From a virus, in IMG/VR virus record IMGVR_UViG_3300025324_000020, positions 1-41,300 of that record: a stretch of DNA of 41,300 nucleotides. One strand, written 5' to 3'. Both the position numbers and the translations under genes were made by a program. How positions within the stretch are numbered: the first letter of the stretch is position 1; the number at the start of each line of letters is the position of its first letter. Shown one piece after another: positions 20,509 through 30,250 of this stretch. Below the pieces are notes generated by a model. It saw only the letters and a list, made by a program, of their open reading frames with translations, made no database searches and was not told where the DNA came from.

Positions 20509-23500
20509 ATGGCCAAAAGCATCGAAGCGTTCAAGCTGCGTACGGAGCTAACCGTTGACAACGCCAAGTTTTCGGCGGGCATGAAGACGTCCGAGAAAGA
20601 CGTCGACAAGCTGGGCCAACGCTTTCACAAGCTTGGGCCCGAGATAGACAAGAGCCTGAAAGGGAAAGAACTCGGCGCCCGCTTCGGCCAGTCATTCAGT
20701 TCTTCCGCCTCAGCCCTCATAACCGGTTCATTCCGCAGCCTCGGGCAGACTCTCGGGTCGATTATCGGCACGGCGATCGTGCCGGGTCTCGGCACGGCGG
20801 TTGGCTCTACGCTTGGCAGCGCTCTCGACACCGCACTCGAAAAAGTCTCAGGGCCGATGATCGCGACAATTCAAAAGGGCATCGACCTCAACAAGCAACT
20901 GGAAGAAACCAAGGTTGAGTTCACCACTTTCACCGGCAGCGAAAAAGAAGCGGTCCTATATCTCGAACGCCTGAAGAGATTATCCGGGGATGCGGGGTTG
21001 CGGATGCCTTTCCTGCTGGACGCGTCCGAGCGGGTGAACGACTTCACCCAGGACCTGAAGCTCACAAACACAATAATCCGCGCGTCGATCGAACAAGCTG
21101 CAGACTTCGGCGGCTCGGTCGGAAGCTTTACAAAGGTTGCCGACGCGTTGGGCCTGATCGCCGAGCAGGGAGATCTCTCGGGGCGGGAACTAAAGAAACT
21201 CTTCAAGCTTGGCGTTGACGCCCCGAAGCGCCTGGCCGAAGCGACCGGTATGAGTGTTGCGCAGATCAAGAAGTTGATGAGCCAGGGCCGTATTGAGGGG
21301 GCCGTCGCCGCGCGACTGATATCAGAGAGCATCCTTCGTGAGAAGGCCGGCTTCGCCCAGAAGCTGGCCTTTACCACGACGGGCGGGGCGGAGCGGCGCT
21401 TCGAGGCGCTGACCGAACTCCGCGCGGTTGAGGGAACCGAGAAAGCCACAAAAGCGATCGGCGACTTCTACCGAATGTCGAACGAAGCACTCTCGAGCGA
21501 CACGGCCCAGAAGTTCACAAAGTTTATTGACCAGACTACAGGCTCACTCATCGACATGGTCAAACGAGGAGTGGAGTCGGGCGTTAACCTGGCCTCCGGA
21601 ATTGCTGACGGCATCTCCAGCGTTGAGAGCCTGCAACGCGTAGTGGGGTCCGTTACCGGGGTGGGCAATGCGGCTATTGACACGCTCAAGGACCTCTGGC
21701 AAACCCGCTCGCCCAGCAAGGTGTTCAAGCGGGAGGGCATAAATGCAGTCGAGGGAATTGAGGAAGGACTTGTCGACCGTACTTCGAAGGGCTTCGACAA
21801 GTGGGGCGCTGCCCTCGAAAAGGCGGGCGGGGAAGCCTTTATCCGGGGGATAGCCGGGATAGCTAAGAGGCTTAAGGTCGACCCATCATGGCTCCTAAAC
21901 GTGATCGCGTTCGAGAGTGAGTTCAACCCCAAGGCTCGTAACCCGCACTCTTCAGCTCGCGGATTGATCCAGTTCATGAACCCCACCGCGCGGAGAATGG
22001 GATTCCGCACCTCGAACGAGATCACCAAGCTCTCCGCGCTTGACCAGTTACCGCTGGTGGAACAGTATCTCAAGCCCTTTGCCGGCAAGATCAAAAACCA
22101 GGGCGCTCTCTACGCCACGATTGCGGCCGGCCGGCTGCCAAACGCCAATGACGTCCTCTTCCGCGGCGGCAGCGAGGAGTACGAGGCAAATAAGATCTGG
22201 GACGCCAATAAGGATCGGATCATCACCGCGACGGAGATAGGCGCGCTCGCCGCGATGAAGGGCGAGTTCACGGTTGCTAACCCGATGCCGGTAGCAATTG
22301 TGCGCGCCGTGCGCGATGCTCGAGGCGTCGCCGCCCTGGTTCAGGCTGACGCTGACGCGCAGGCAGTGGCAAAGTTAATACAGGCTGGTGAGTTTGGAAT
22401 GGCGGTTGCCGGCATCGATCCGCGAGACTTGCGCTCCACTGCTGCGCTCAATCGGGCGACGGCGGACGCCAGGTCAGTGGCCGCGATGGTCCAGCTAGCT
22501 CACGATGCCAGGGCAGTACAGGCGCTTATTCTGGCCGGCCAGGCGGGCGTTCCTCAGATCAGAGGTCCTTTGCCGAGAGGTCCTTTGCCGGAACTCCCGG
22601 GCGCGAGAACGGACTTTCCGGCCGCGCGCAAAGCCACCGAGCTCTTCAAAGATCTGGCAATCGTCATGCCAGATCTCACGGAAAAAACAAAGATCTACGA
22701 TGGCCATCTCCGCGCTTTTACTGCCTCCCTAGCCTTACCGCCTGTCACAGCCAAAATGCTCGCGCTTTTCGGGGCGGAAGCCCGAAAAGAATTTGCGCTC
22801 ACCACGGAAGTCATAAAGCAAAATCAGCAGGAGTTGGTGAAATCGATTAGCTTGCGTGACACGCTGTACTCGATGATCTCCCAGGTCGCGGGGTTCCTGC
22901 CGCAACAAGAGGTTGGAAAAAAGCGCGGATTCTTTTCCAAGCTCCTCGGCTTTGCGGCGCCGTTTCTTTCATTCATCCCCGGCGTTGGCCCACTTCTCTC
23001 GGCGATTGCCGGGATCGGGTCAGCCGCCGCAGCCGGGAACTGGCCTGGCGTCGCCACGGGGGTTGCCGGCGGATTCGCAACTGGAGGCGTCTTCCGGAGG
23101 AGCGGCAGCGGGACACTTGCTCCGCCACCTTCTCCGGCGCATCCCGGCGAAGGATTGCCGCCGCGCGCTCACGGTGGTCCAGGCCGGCGCGGGCGAATCT
23201 ATTGGACCGGCGAAGAGGGCCCGGAGCCATTCCTCGCCCCCGAAAACGGCCGTTTCCTGTCTCACCGCGATGCAATGCGCGCCATGTCAGAAGAGCGTGG
23301 AGGAGTGTCAGGCGCAATGGCGCAGCTTCTCGGCTCACTCGAAGCGTTGCTCAGTCAACAGACCACCGCACTTGAGCGACAGAATTCGTTGTTTGCGCGA
23401 CTCGAATCAATGCGCCCCTATGATGTGGTCCGACTCGGCGCCCGCGGACTGATGGATGCATACGACCAGGACGCAGGCTTAATCCGATTGAGCAGCCAGA

Positions 23501-23517
23501 GACACCGGCTGGCATAG
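20509..23517 (+). CDS. Tape measure protein with lytic transglycosylase domain
   Basis: This 1002-residue protein sets tail length and is probably ejected with the DNA. The N-terminal 450 residues are helical and contain the usual phage tape-measure segment ELTVDNAKFSAGMKTSEKDVDKLGQ. A soluble lytic transglycosylase domain lies at about 455-545, with LLNVIAFESEFNPKARN (catalytic E about 468) and SARGLIQFMNPTARRMG. It would open peptidoglycan during genome entry. A second, Ala-rich helical repeat region (about 590-690) and a hydrophobic segment near residues 805-850 (LGFAAPFLSFIPGVGPLLSA) follow. The C-terminus carries a Gly-rich GPGRRGRIYWTGEEGPE motif typical of tape measures. Confidence 0.9.
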   Translation: MAKSIEAFKLRTELTVDNAKFSAGMKTSEKDVDKLGQRFHKLGPEIDKSLKGKELGARFGQSFSSSASALITGSFRSLGQTLGSIIGTAIVPGLGTAVGSTLGSALDTALEKVSGPMIATIQKGIDLNKQLEETKVEFTTFTGSEKEAVLYLERLKRLSGDAGLRMPFLLDASERVNDFTQDLKLTNTIIRASIEQAADFGGSVGSFTKVADALGLIAEQGDLSGRELKKLFKLGVDAPKRLAEATGMSVAQIKKLMSQGRIEGAVAARLISESILREKAGFAQKLAFTTTGGAERRFEALTELRAVEGTEKATKAIGDFYRMSNEALSSDTAQKFTKFIDQTTGSLIDMVKRGVESGVNLASGIADGISSVESLQRVVGSVTGVGNAAIDTLKDLWQTRSPSKVFKREGINAVEGIEEGLVDRTSKGFDKWGAALEKAGGEAFIRGIAGIAKRLKVDPSWLLNVIAFESEFNPKARNPHSSARGLIQFMNPTARRMGFRTSNEITKLSALDQLPLVEQYLKPFAGKIKNQGALYATIAAGRLPNANDVLFRGGSEEYEANKIWDANKDRIITATEIGALAAMKGEFTVANPMPVAIVRAVRDARGVAALVQADADAQAVAKLIQAGEFGMAVAGIDPRDLRSTAALNRATADARSVAAMVQLAHDARAVQALILAGQAGVPQIRGPLPRGPLPELPGARTDFPAARKATELFKDLAIVMPDLTEKTKIYDGHLRAFTASLALPPVTAKMLALFGAEARKEFALTTEVIKQNQQELVKSISLRDTLYSMISQVAGFLPQQEVGKKRGFFSKLLGFAAPFLSFIPGVGPLLSAIAGIGSAAAAGNWPGVATGVAGGFATGGVFRRSGSGTLAPPPSPAHPGEGLPPRAHGGPGRRGRIYWTGEEGPEPFLAPENGRFLSHRDAMRAMSEERGGVSGAMAQLLGSLEALLSQQTTALERQNSLFARLESMRPYDVVRLGARGLMDAYDQDAGLIRLSSQRHRLA

Positions 23518-23520
23518 CCC

Positions 23521-24027
23521 ATGGAAACACTCGACACAACAGGCTTTCTTGTTACCGAGATCGCTGGCGAGTGGAATGTCTTGTCCGCCGACTTTGGCGA
23601 CGGCTTCGAGGCCGCGGCGACCGTTGGCGCGCCGGAGGGAACCCGCGTATGGACCATAAAGATTGACGCTTTAACCGGCGACCTCCGGGGCGGTTTGATA
23701 ACGGACGCGCTGGAACCGGCCTTCATACTCCGAGAAGACGGCAGTTTTATGCTGAGAGAAGATGGTGGCCAGATTCTCCAGGAGCAGGGTTCGACGCGCG
23801 CCCAATACTTATGGCGGTTTTTCCGCATCAGCAAGGCGAATGCAAATCAACCGTTCTGGTTTGAGGCCGAAGACCCGGATGATGGCCGTCGCAAACTTTT
23901 CTTGGCGAGTTTTACCGACAACCGGTTGAGCTACACAGTTCTTTGCGCAAAGGTGTACTCGACCGGGTTAATGTTGCGCCAGCGCCGGCTGCGCGACGTC
24001 ATGTCTCCTGTGCTAGCAGAGTCTTAA
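23521..24027 (+). CDS. Minor tail protein
   Basis: This 168-residue protein begins three bases after the tape measure stop. It contains the phage-typical repeated phrase ILREDGSFMLREDGGQILQEQG (residues 74-95, described by position) between two beta segments. The second, WRFFRISKANANQPFWFEAED then LSYTVLCAKVYSTGLMLRQRR, is like siphovirus tail-hub components of gpM type. The position after the tape measure supports a distal-tail role, although the family is not certain. Confidence 0.55.
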   Translation: METLDTTGFLVTEIAGEWNVLSADFGDGFEAAATVGAPEGTRVWTIKIDALTGDLRGGLITDALEPAFILREDGSFMLREDGGQILQEQGSTRAQYLWRFFRISKANANQPFWFEAEDPDDGRRKLFLASFTDNRLSYTVLCAKVYSTGLMLRQRRLRDVMSPVLAES

Positions 24028-24038
24028 AACGTTTTAAG
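24023..24038. promoter_or_regulatory. Dispersed 16-bp palindrome, copy 6 (perfect)
   Basis: CTTAAAACGTTTTAAG overlaps the minor-tail stop codon region and stands about 16 bases before the fiber start. An extra T/A pair extends the dyad to 18 bases. Confidence 0.75.
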
Positions 24039-24054
24039 AGAGAGAGGAGTTCAC

Positions 24055-25449
24055 ATGCCCGACCAAATGATTTCACAGGACCCGGAAGTCACATCGCTGC
24101 AAAATGGCGATTACGTCCCATTGATCCGAGCCGGCGACAATAAACGGATCAGCGGCCTGAATCTGACTAGCAGTGTGAGCGGCGCCGGCGTGTCCACGTT
24201 CAACGGCCGCAGTGGTGCAGTGTCGCTGATTTCCACTGACCTGAATGGACTGAGCGGCGCCGGACTCACAGGCATAGGCAGCGGAACAGGCGGCATCATT
24301 AACACTGGATCAACCACGATCGGCGCCGATAGTGACTCGGACGGCATCGGAGTCATCGCCTTGCAGACCCGCGGGATCACTCGCCTCCAGGTGAACAACG
24401 ACGGCACCGCCCAACTGATCAAAAACGACTTGCTGATAGGGACGTTCAACGGCGGCAACGCGGGCGGACGCCTCCGCCTCGCCACTGATAGCCCGGCAAT
24501 CTACGCCGCGTTTTCCGAGCAGACGTTTGACTTCACCAATGGACCGGTCGGCGAAACCAATTATAGTAACCACACCTGGGGAGTGTTTTATAACTCGGAC
24601 TTTAACGGAACGAAAGTGGTTGCTGGCGAAGTGAACTTCGGACTTGCTCACGAACCAAAGTTCTCTCAGGGCGGCGCGCCGTTTCAGACCGAGATTTACT
24701 ATTCATGGACAGATCCGAGCAACGCTTTTTCTATTCGTCCGTGGGGAATGGTGATCGCCCACGCGACCGGGTCAACCACGTTTACCAGCCAGGGGCACAT
24801 CCATTTCTTTCGCGACATAGGACAAGGGGGAGGGCAAAGTGCGGAGTGGAATGAAGAAGGCTGGCTACGATTCTATACCGCTAATGCCGGCGTGACGTTC
24901 CCTAACAACATTGGCGGCCTGAAATGGCGGAACGCAGCGGATGACAACACAGTTGTCCCGCTCTACGTTGACAATGCCAATAAGGTGCAAATTGGGTTTG
25001 GCTCTGATATCGAGATCAATGGCTCGATGAGAGTGGGCAGCCTAACGAATGTAAGCACGCTGACCGGCGATAGTGATCCGGATACGAAAATGCAGTTCAA
25101 CGGCGGCGACATCATATCGTGGTTCAGCGGCAACGTGCAGATTATGTCGATTCAGCCTTTTGGGCCAATGCTCGAACTGAACGCCCTGCTTTGTTTCAAT
25201 GCCGACAACACCTACGACGTTGGATTCAGGAATTTCACAAACTTCCGGCCGCGCAATGTGTACGTTGGGACCGACGTGATTACTGGCGGGACTCTTAACG
25301 TTACCACGGGGGGCTCGACCTCAATCAGCTCCGGAGTCGGGACAGTGAAAATGTCCTCTGCGAATCCGGCGGATAATGCAGCCTGGATTCCGCTGAAATA
25401 TCAGGGCGGAACCTATTACGTGCCCGGCTGGGCCGCCCACAATCCGTAG
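24055..25449 (+). CDS. Tail fiber protein
   Basis: The 464-residue protein begins with a short virion-binding part (SLQNGDYVPLIRAGDNKRISG). A Gly/Ser-rich shaft follows (STFNGRSGAVSLISTDLNGLSG), then a large globular domain at about residues 138-316 and a repetitive C-terminus ending in AAWIPLKYQGGTYYVPGW. The globular domain is closely matched by the secreted protein at 32436-33374 (shared FDFTNGP, YNSDFNGTKVV, SIRP, DN..V..G). It is probably the receptor-binding part. AGAGAGGAG upstream gives a good ribosome site. Confidence 0.75.
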   Translation: MPDQMISQDPEVTSLQNGDYVPLIRAGDNKRISGLNLTSSVSGAGVSTFNGRSGAVSLISTDLNGLSGAGLTGIGSGTGGIINTGSTTIGADSDSDGIGVIALQTRGITRLQVNNDGTAQLIKNDLLIGTFNGGNAGGRLRLATDSPAIYAAFSEQTFDFTNGPVGETNYSNHTWGVFYNSDFNGTKVVAGEVNFGLAHEPKFSQGGAPFQTEIYYSWTDPSNAFSIRPWGMVIAHATGSTTFTSQGHIHFFRDIGQGGGQSAEWNEEGWLRFYTANAGVTFPNNIGGLKWRNAADDNTVVPLYVDNANKVQIGFGSDIEINGSMRVGSLTNVSTLTGDSDPDTKMQFNGGDIISWFSGNVQIMSIQPFGPMLELNALLCFNADNTYDVGFRNFTNFRPRNVYVGTDVITGGTLNVTTGGSTSISSGVGTVKMSSANPADNAAWIPLKYQGGTYYVPGWAAHNP

Positions 25450-25459
25450 GAGGTTTCTG

Positions 25460-25858
25460 ATGAAAAAAAAGCTCCCATTCAAGGCAAAGGCCCCGGTCCT
25501 GAAAGCGACAATCCGCGAGTTGATCGACTCGCGGAGCGCCTTACAGAATCTGATAACGCAGCCCCTACCAGCCACCACTGCCTTCAACCTTGCTCGATTG
25601 ATTCAACAACTCAACCCCGAACTTCAAGCCTACGAAAGCACGCGACTGAAGCTCTGCGAGCAGTATGGCGAGTTGGACAAATCCCGCAATGAATATCAAT
25701 TCAAAAAGGACGCGCAAGCAGCGTTTGACAGGGAAATAGGCGATCTCCTGGTTACAAACACCGAAATCGCCGGAGAGAAAATTCCACTCGCAAATCTCTC
25801 CCTGGCAAAACTCTCGGCCGTAGACGCGCTGAACCTGCAATGGTTGATTGCTGAGTAA
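25460..25858 (+). CDS. Hypothetical tail-cluster protein
   Basis: This 132-residue helical protein follows AGGAGG and starts with a Lys-rich segment MKKKLPFKAK. Charged helices continue through TAFNLARLIQQLNPELQAYE and CEQYGELDKSRNEYQF. A similar helical layout occurs in small phage tail-cluster proteins of unknown function. It lies between fiber and tip genes, where a chaperone or assembly role is plausible. Confidence 0.45.
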   Translation: MKKKLPFKAKAPVLKATIRELIDSRSALQNLITQPLPATTAFNLARLIQQLNPELQAYESTRLKLCEQYGELDKSRNEYQFKKDAQAAFDREIGDLLVTNTEIAGEKIPLANLSLAKLSAVDALNLQWLIAE

Positions 25859-25861
25859 AAA

Positions 25862-28800
25862 ATGCCAGGCGAAGATATACAACTCGACTCCAAGGTGGCC
25901 ACGTTGCGCACGATGCAGCGTGAGGGCAACAGCCCGCGCGTTGCCGAGCTGGTGCTGGTGCAATGGCCTGCTCCTGATGGTCCAATCTACTATGGGACCC
26001 GGGTGGCGCATGATCTGCTTGATAGCCCCGAGCTTCTGGCTCGCATTGAGGGAGAGATTGAATTACGGCTGGGTTCCGGAATCTTCCTCGAGGTGCCGCG
26101 CACTGCCGGCATCAGCGACGACACAATCGCTCTCGATTTTTGGGACGGCGACAATGAGTTAACTCGCCTCACACAGGTGCACGGCGCGGGGATGCGCGTC
26201 GAAGTGTTTTATTATTTTCCGGACGTCGACCTGTTGCTGTCACATTGGTGGGGTCACTTGCAGCCAGCCGACGAGGGCGGCGTCGATCGCTTCCGCGCCA
26301 ATGCCCAATCAGGTTTTCGCTCGAGCAACCTGCCATTGCCCGGTCGCGCGTTTTACACGGGCTGCCAGGCGGTCTTTGGAGGCCTGCTCGAAACGCAGGC
26401 CGAGATTGACGAAGGCGACTGTCCTTACAGCCGTCACCTCGCCGGCACACGCGGCGCCGGCAGTTTTGCGACTGACACAAGCTGGGTGCAAACACAGACA
26501 CCTGCTGATGGCTGGCAGAATCTCGCCTTTGATGACAGCTCCTGGTCTGCGCCCGTTGACCAGGGTCCGGTAGCTACTTCCCCGTGGACAGGCAGCGGTG
26601 GACCACCGGCGTTTCCTTCAGGCACTACAGCACGATGGATCTGGTATCACGACAGCCGCTTTTCAACCTCGCTGGACAATTCAATCGTCTACTTTCGCAA
26701 GCGCTTCACCGCCGCGGCCGCGAGCGCGCTCCTAGTTATGTCGGCAGATGAAACCTTCGATTGCTATCTGAATGGCACACTCATCGCCACTGGCGTCAAC
26801 GACTGGAGACAGTCGCGCACCGTGGCTCTTAGCCTGGTGCAGAATGAAGAGTACGTGCTGGCAGTCAGGGTCGATAATAGCGTCACTCAAATCCCGGGCC
26901 TGATCTTCAGCCCGGGCGGCCTCGTAGCGGAGGTGTCATATGGTTTGCTGGGGATAGGTTTCGGCAATCTGGATCCGGCCACGGGCCAGCCTTTCACCAC
27001 TTGCCCGCGGAACAGCCGCGCGGTGTGTGTCGAGCGTTTAGGCGACGACAAATCGTACCTCGCATTTGACTCCGTGCTGGAATCACATGTGGTCCACGAG
27101 ACCAAGGGCCCGAACATTACCGTCACCTCGCGCGGCAATGAGACAAACCTGAGCCGGCCGCTGCGCGTGATAGCCGGCAAGCGCCACGTTTCGGATCTCG
27201 ACCTGCTACTGTTTGTCGTCGAGCCGAACACGAAACATCCCGACCAGGGGTCTGTGAAATGCCTCTACGCAGTTGCGGAGGGCAATAACCGCTCCGTGAA
27301 AAACGGCCTGATAAACGGGGTGACGATTGCTCCACAGCATTCGAATTATCGCACCGGCGCCAGGCGCCAGGTGGCCACATCCTTCTCCCCGAACGTGTTG
27401 AATTATTCAGGCACTGGACTGTTTCTCGGGGTGGCCCAGGGCAATTTCAACCAAGCGGGCGCTGACGATCTGAGAGGCGAAGTGGACGTCGAGGGATTGG
27501 ATGATGTGCGCATCTACTCGGACACACAAAACTTCGTCTATGGCTACACGACAGACCGCGCGTGGTGGCTGCTGCATTGCCTCCGAAACAAACGCTGGGG
27601 TTATGGCCTCGATGCGAAGCGGGTGCGCATTCAGGACTTCCTCGACATTGCCGCGTGGTTCAGGGAAATCGTTACCGTGAAAGACAAGGATGGGAATATT
27701 TTCACCGGGCAACGCTCGCAATTCAACGCGGAGTTGATAGGACGCACCACGCAACAGCAGATCGAAGATATCTGCCGCAGCGGCCGGCTGGGCTTGCCGT
27801 TTCCGGATAAAGGCCAGTTGCGGGTCGTGCCATTGCGTCGGGCCAGCGAATTGTTTTCGCCCGGTGTGTTTACTGATAAGGCTTTCTTCGGCGCCTTGAA
27901 TCGCGCGCCAACGGCCGGAGAGCGCGACGAGTGGTTTGAGGCGTTGCTCGACGCGCGAGCCGTCTCACAGGCCATCCTCCTTGCCGAAGGGCAATCGAGA
28001 GTCATCAGCCTCTTCGAATCCGCAGAGTATGACGCCCGCAATCGCACTGATGAGGAGTTTGTTGGCGACTGCTATCGAGCCTTCCTGCGCCGCGAGGCGG
28101 ATGCGGAGGGCCTCGCCTTCTGGTTGAACGACCTGACCACCTTCTCGCCTCCGGAACTGGCGCGGACTCACATCCTGGAAGCCTTTTCACTTTCGACGGA
28201 GTTCGCTGCCGACTGTTCCGACAGTGATATCCCGACGTTCAGCGATCGAGGAGATGAAAGAAACGTTTGTCTTGATGGGCCACAGGCCGACGGCGGCAAG
28301 ACAACTCTCGTGTACTCGATTCAATCTGATGCCGACCTGCCGAACCGGGTAGTTCTCACCTTCGACGATGCGGCGCACGAAAACAAGCAGGTGCCGCTCA
28401 CCTTTGAGGATGTGGACCAGCAGCTCCGCGCGGGCCGCGCATTTGGCGACACCACGCGCCGGGTGGTCCAAAAGGACTATACAGCATTCGGCATCACTGA
28501 CGCCGGCGAAGCAGGACGATTGGGTAATCTGCTCCTGGACCTGGGCGAATTTGACGAAGGCGGACTAGCAAACAATCTCCGGTTCGCTTTCACGACGTGG
28601 TATATCGAGGTCGTAAATGTGCACCCCTATCAAATCATTAAAATCGATTCGGCAAAGCTGGACGCTATCAACGCCGTTCGCACAGCTAAAGGATTAGAGC
28701 CCTTTAGTTATTTCCGCGTGCGTTCGCTGAAGCGATTACCGGATCTAAAGGCAGAGGTGTCCTGCCAGGCATACCCGGTTGAATACTATGAGCGGCTCGA

Positions 28801-28975
28801 GCTGCTCACAGAACCTCCACCAGTAACTCCGAGCGGACCGCCCGACTTCGATCCTTTCGACCCTGATTTTCCCGGTGAGCCGGAACGACGGCCGCCCTTT
28901 GTGGTTGGCCTTGACGAGGTTGGCCACAACGACGATCAGATCTTCTTTCGGGTCGAACGCGACCCGATCACATAG
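25862..28975 (+). CDS. Tail tip / host-specificity protein with inserted domains
   Basis: The 1037-residue protein has a tail-tip framework starting RVAELVLVQWPAPDGPIYYGTRVAHDLLDS. It later has RWGYGLDAKRVRIQDFLDIAAWF (residues 577-599, by position), VDVEGLDDVRIYSDTQNFVYGY, and a C-terminal part KRLPDLKAEVSCQAYPVEYY. Two modules interrupt it. One is a galactose-binding-like jelly roll at about 200-360 (WQNLAFDDSSWSAP, WIWYHDS, VYFRKRFTA). The other is a DUF4214 domain at about 667-781 (FVGDCYRAFLRREADAEGLAFWLNDL). DUF4214 is found in secreted and surface proteins. These insertions probably extend its adhesive reach. Confidence 0.75.
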   Translation: MPGEDIQLDSKVATLRTMQREGNSPRVAELVLVQWPAPDGPIYYGTRVAHDLLDSPELLARIEGEIELRLGSGIFLEVPRTAGISDDTIALDFWDGDNELTRLTQVHGAGMRVEVFYYFPDVDLLLSHWWGHLQPADEGGVDRFRANAQSGFRSSNLPLPGRAFYTGCQAVFGGLLETQAEIDEGDCPYSRHLAGTRGAGSFATDTSWVQTQTPADGWQNLAFDDSSWSAPVDQGPVATSPWTGSGGPPAFPSGTTARWIWYHDSRFSTSLDNSIVYFRKRFTAAAASALLVMSADETFDCYLNGTLIATGVNDWRQSRTVALSLVQNEEYVLAVRVDNSVTQIPGLIFSPGGLVAEVSYGLLGIGFGNLDPATGQPFTTCPRNSRAVCVERLGDDKSYLAFDSVLESHVVHETKGPNITVTSRGNETNLSRPLRVIAGKRHVSDLDLLLFVVEPNTKHPDQGSVKCLYAVAEGNNRSVKNGLINGVTIAPQHSNYRTGARRQVATSFSPNVLNYSGTGLFLGVAQGNFNQAGADDLRGEVDVEGLDDVRIYSDTQNFVYGYTTDRAWWLLHCLRNKRWGYGLDAKRVRIQDFLDIAAWFREIVTVKDKDGNIFTGQRSQFNAELIGRTTQQQIEDICRSGRLGLPFPDKGQLRVVPLRRASELFSPGVFTDKAFFGALNRAPTAGERDEWFEALLDARAVSQAILLAEGQSRVISLFESAEYDARNRTDEEFVGDCYRAFLRREADAEGLAFWLNDLTTFSPPELARTHILEAFSLSTEFAADCSDSDIPTFSDRGDERNVCLDGPQADGGKTTLVYSIQSDADLPNRVVLTFDDAAHENKQVPLTFEDVDQQLRAGRAFGDTTRRVVQKDYTAFGITDAGEAGRLGNLLLDLGEFDEGGLANNLRFAFTTWYIEVVNVHPYQIIKIDSAKLDAINAVRTAKGLEPFSYFRVRSLKRLPDLKAEVSCQAYPVEYYERLELLTEPPPVTPSGPPDFDPFDPDFPGEPERRPPFVVGLDEVGHNDDQIFFRVERDPIT

Positions 28976-28986
28976 GGGGATATACA

Positions 28987-29232
28987 GTGCCGAGCAATTA
29001 CCTGGGCTTCGATGTGCTGATTGATAACGACGACGGCACTACCACTCCCCTGCCCTCCCAGGCCGTGCACGTCTATGACGTCACGAATGAGGCGGCGCTT
29101 AGCGACATCTCCAGCGATGCGTTGGGCCATGTAGATGCGGGGTCGCTTAATGTTGCGGTGGGCACTGCGGTGCGCTTTCACGTCACACTGCCTGACGGGC
29201 AGTGCGGTTACAAGGACGAGGTCACAACATGA
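28987..29232 (+). CDS. Small tail-tip-adjacent protein
   Basis: A GTG start follows AGGGGGAT by eight bases. The 81-residue protein is beta-rich (NYLGFDVLIDNDDGTTTPLP, VHVYDVTNEAAL, VAVGTAVRFHVTLPDG) and resembles small prealbumin-like domains used in phage fibers. Its stop overlaps the next start (ATGA). It is probably a tail accessory of unknown role. Confidence 0.5.
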   Translation: MPSNYLGFDVLIDNDDGTTTPLPSQAVHVYDVTNEAALSDISSDALGHVDAGSLNVAVGTAVRFHVTLPDGQCGYKDEVTT

Positions 29233-29915
29233 ACCTTGTGCTGAAGCGTGGGGGTGGAACTAATCTGATAGTGCGTCCCCAGACCAGGGCGCCGTGGTAT
29301 CCCAGTGCACGCAGCCGACCAGTGCAGGTGCAGGTGTGGTGGCGTTACAAAGGCGAAGCTGCTGCGGCTGCTCGCCTGCTTGGAGCATTCGCCCCAGGCC
29401 AGGCTGTATCAGTGCCCGCTAATCCCCTTGTCGATCGCGATCTAATACTCAGCACGGTATCAATCAACAACCGTGGGCTGAAGTCCGTGCGCGATATCGC
29501 TGACGCACACGAAACCGTGCTGGCGGTGCAGCGCGAGACAGCGGCGCCGACACTCGAGCAGGTAGGCGCCAGCACGCACACGCTCATCACTATCGCCGTA
29601 TCCGGCTTCTCAGTGCTGGCAATCAAGCGGCGCGTGAGGACTGCGGACAATGAAGCGATGACTACGAACGCGGCACAGTTCGAGACTGTGCTCAACCCTG
29701 GTGAGGTTTTGCCGCGCATCATTTACCTCGTACGGCCCGACTCGGGGACAGGCACACGTGGCGTGTGGCTGCGCGTGTCGCACTCGAGTGGCGGGCCATA
29801 CGGCGCCGAGAATGCGGCGCAGATGTTCACCTGGGCAGACGACACGGGAGCCGGTGGGGGCGAAGGCTTTGCCGATCCCTTCGGCGGTGAGACTTATGAC
29901 GACCTGCCGCTGTAG
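29229..29915 (+). CDS. Hypothetical tail-associated protein
   Basis: The start at ATG 29229, coupled to the previous gene, gives 228 residues. The protein is beta-rich (LIVRPQTRAPWYP, VQVQVWWRYKGEA, LITIAVSGFSVLAIKRRVR). It ends with a Gly-rich acidic tail (GAGGGEGFADPFGGETYD). No family is recognised. It is the last large gene of the late block, so it is probably a virion protein. Confidence 0.5.
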   Translation: MNLVLKRGGGTNLIVRPQTRAPWYPSARSRPVQVQVWWRYKGEAAAAARLLGAFAPGQAVSVPANPLVDRDLILSTVSINNRGLKSVRDIADAHETVLAVQRETAAPTLEQVGASTHTLITIAVSGFSVLAIKRRVRTADNEAMTTNAAQFETVLNPGEVLPRIIYLVRPDSGTGTRGVWLRVSHSSGGPYGAENAAQMFTWADDTGAGGGEGFADPFGGETYDDLPL

Positions 29916-29985
29916 GTTCTTTCTCGGAGATAAACAATTGCAGATAACGCGCCACTCGAGTTGCCAGCTAGGCACGACCAAAAAG

Positions 29986-30019
29986 TTGACTTTCATCAAC
30001 AACGCTACTGTTGTTGATG
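29986..30019 (+). promoter_or_regulatory. Inverted repeat with promoter-like -35, upstream of a small gene
   Basis: TTGACT (29986-29991) is followed by a 10-base inverted repeat CATCAACAAC / GTTGTTGATG (29994-30003 and 30010-30019) with a six-base loop. No good -10 box is visible. It may be an operator or an RNA hairpin just before the strong ribosome site at 30022. Confidence 0.35.
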
Positions 30020-30032
30020 CCGGGAGGATGTC

Positions 30033-30212
30033 ATGAAAAAAGCACCACTCTTCCGATTTGACGACCAAAACCGCATTTATCAATTCGGGCAAAAGTTGAA
30101 TGAGGGCGATGATGAAGCGGGCAAAGAGTTGGGCAAAGAGTTAATTCTATTTGTAGAAAGCCTGGCCACAATTATTGAGGGCCGAGAGGAAATATCTCAA
30201 ACCGATTTATGA
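30033..30212 (+). CDS. Small hypothetical protein
   Basis: A 59-residue frame (MKKAPLFRFDDQNRIYQFG to REEISQTDL) has GGGAGG at 30022, six to seven bases before the ATG. It is amphipathic and acidic, with a GKELGKELILFVESLATIIEG helix. It is the last gene before the terminator block. No family is recognised. The strong ribosome site supports expression. Confidence 0.5.
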   Translation: MKKAPLFRFDDQNRIYQFGQKLNEGDDEAGKELGKELILFVESLATIIEGREEISQTDL

Positions 30213-30250
30213 TGCTCGGCCCGTGAGGGTGACTGCGGCATAGATCTTTG

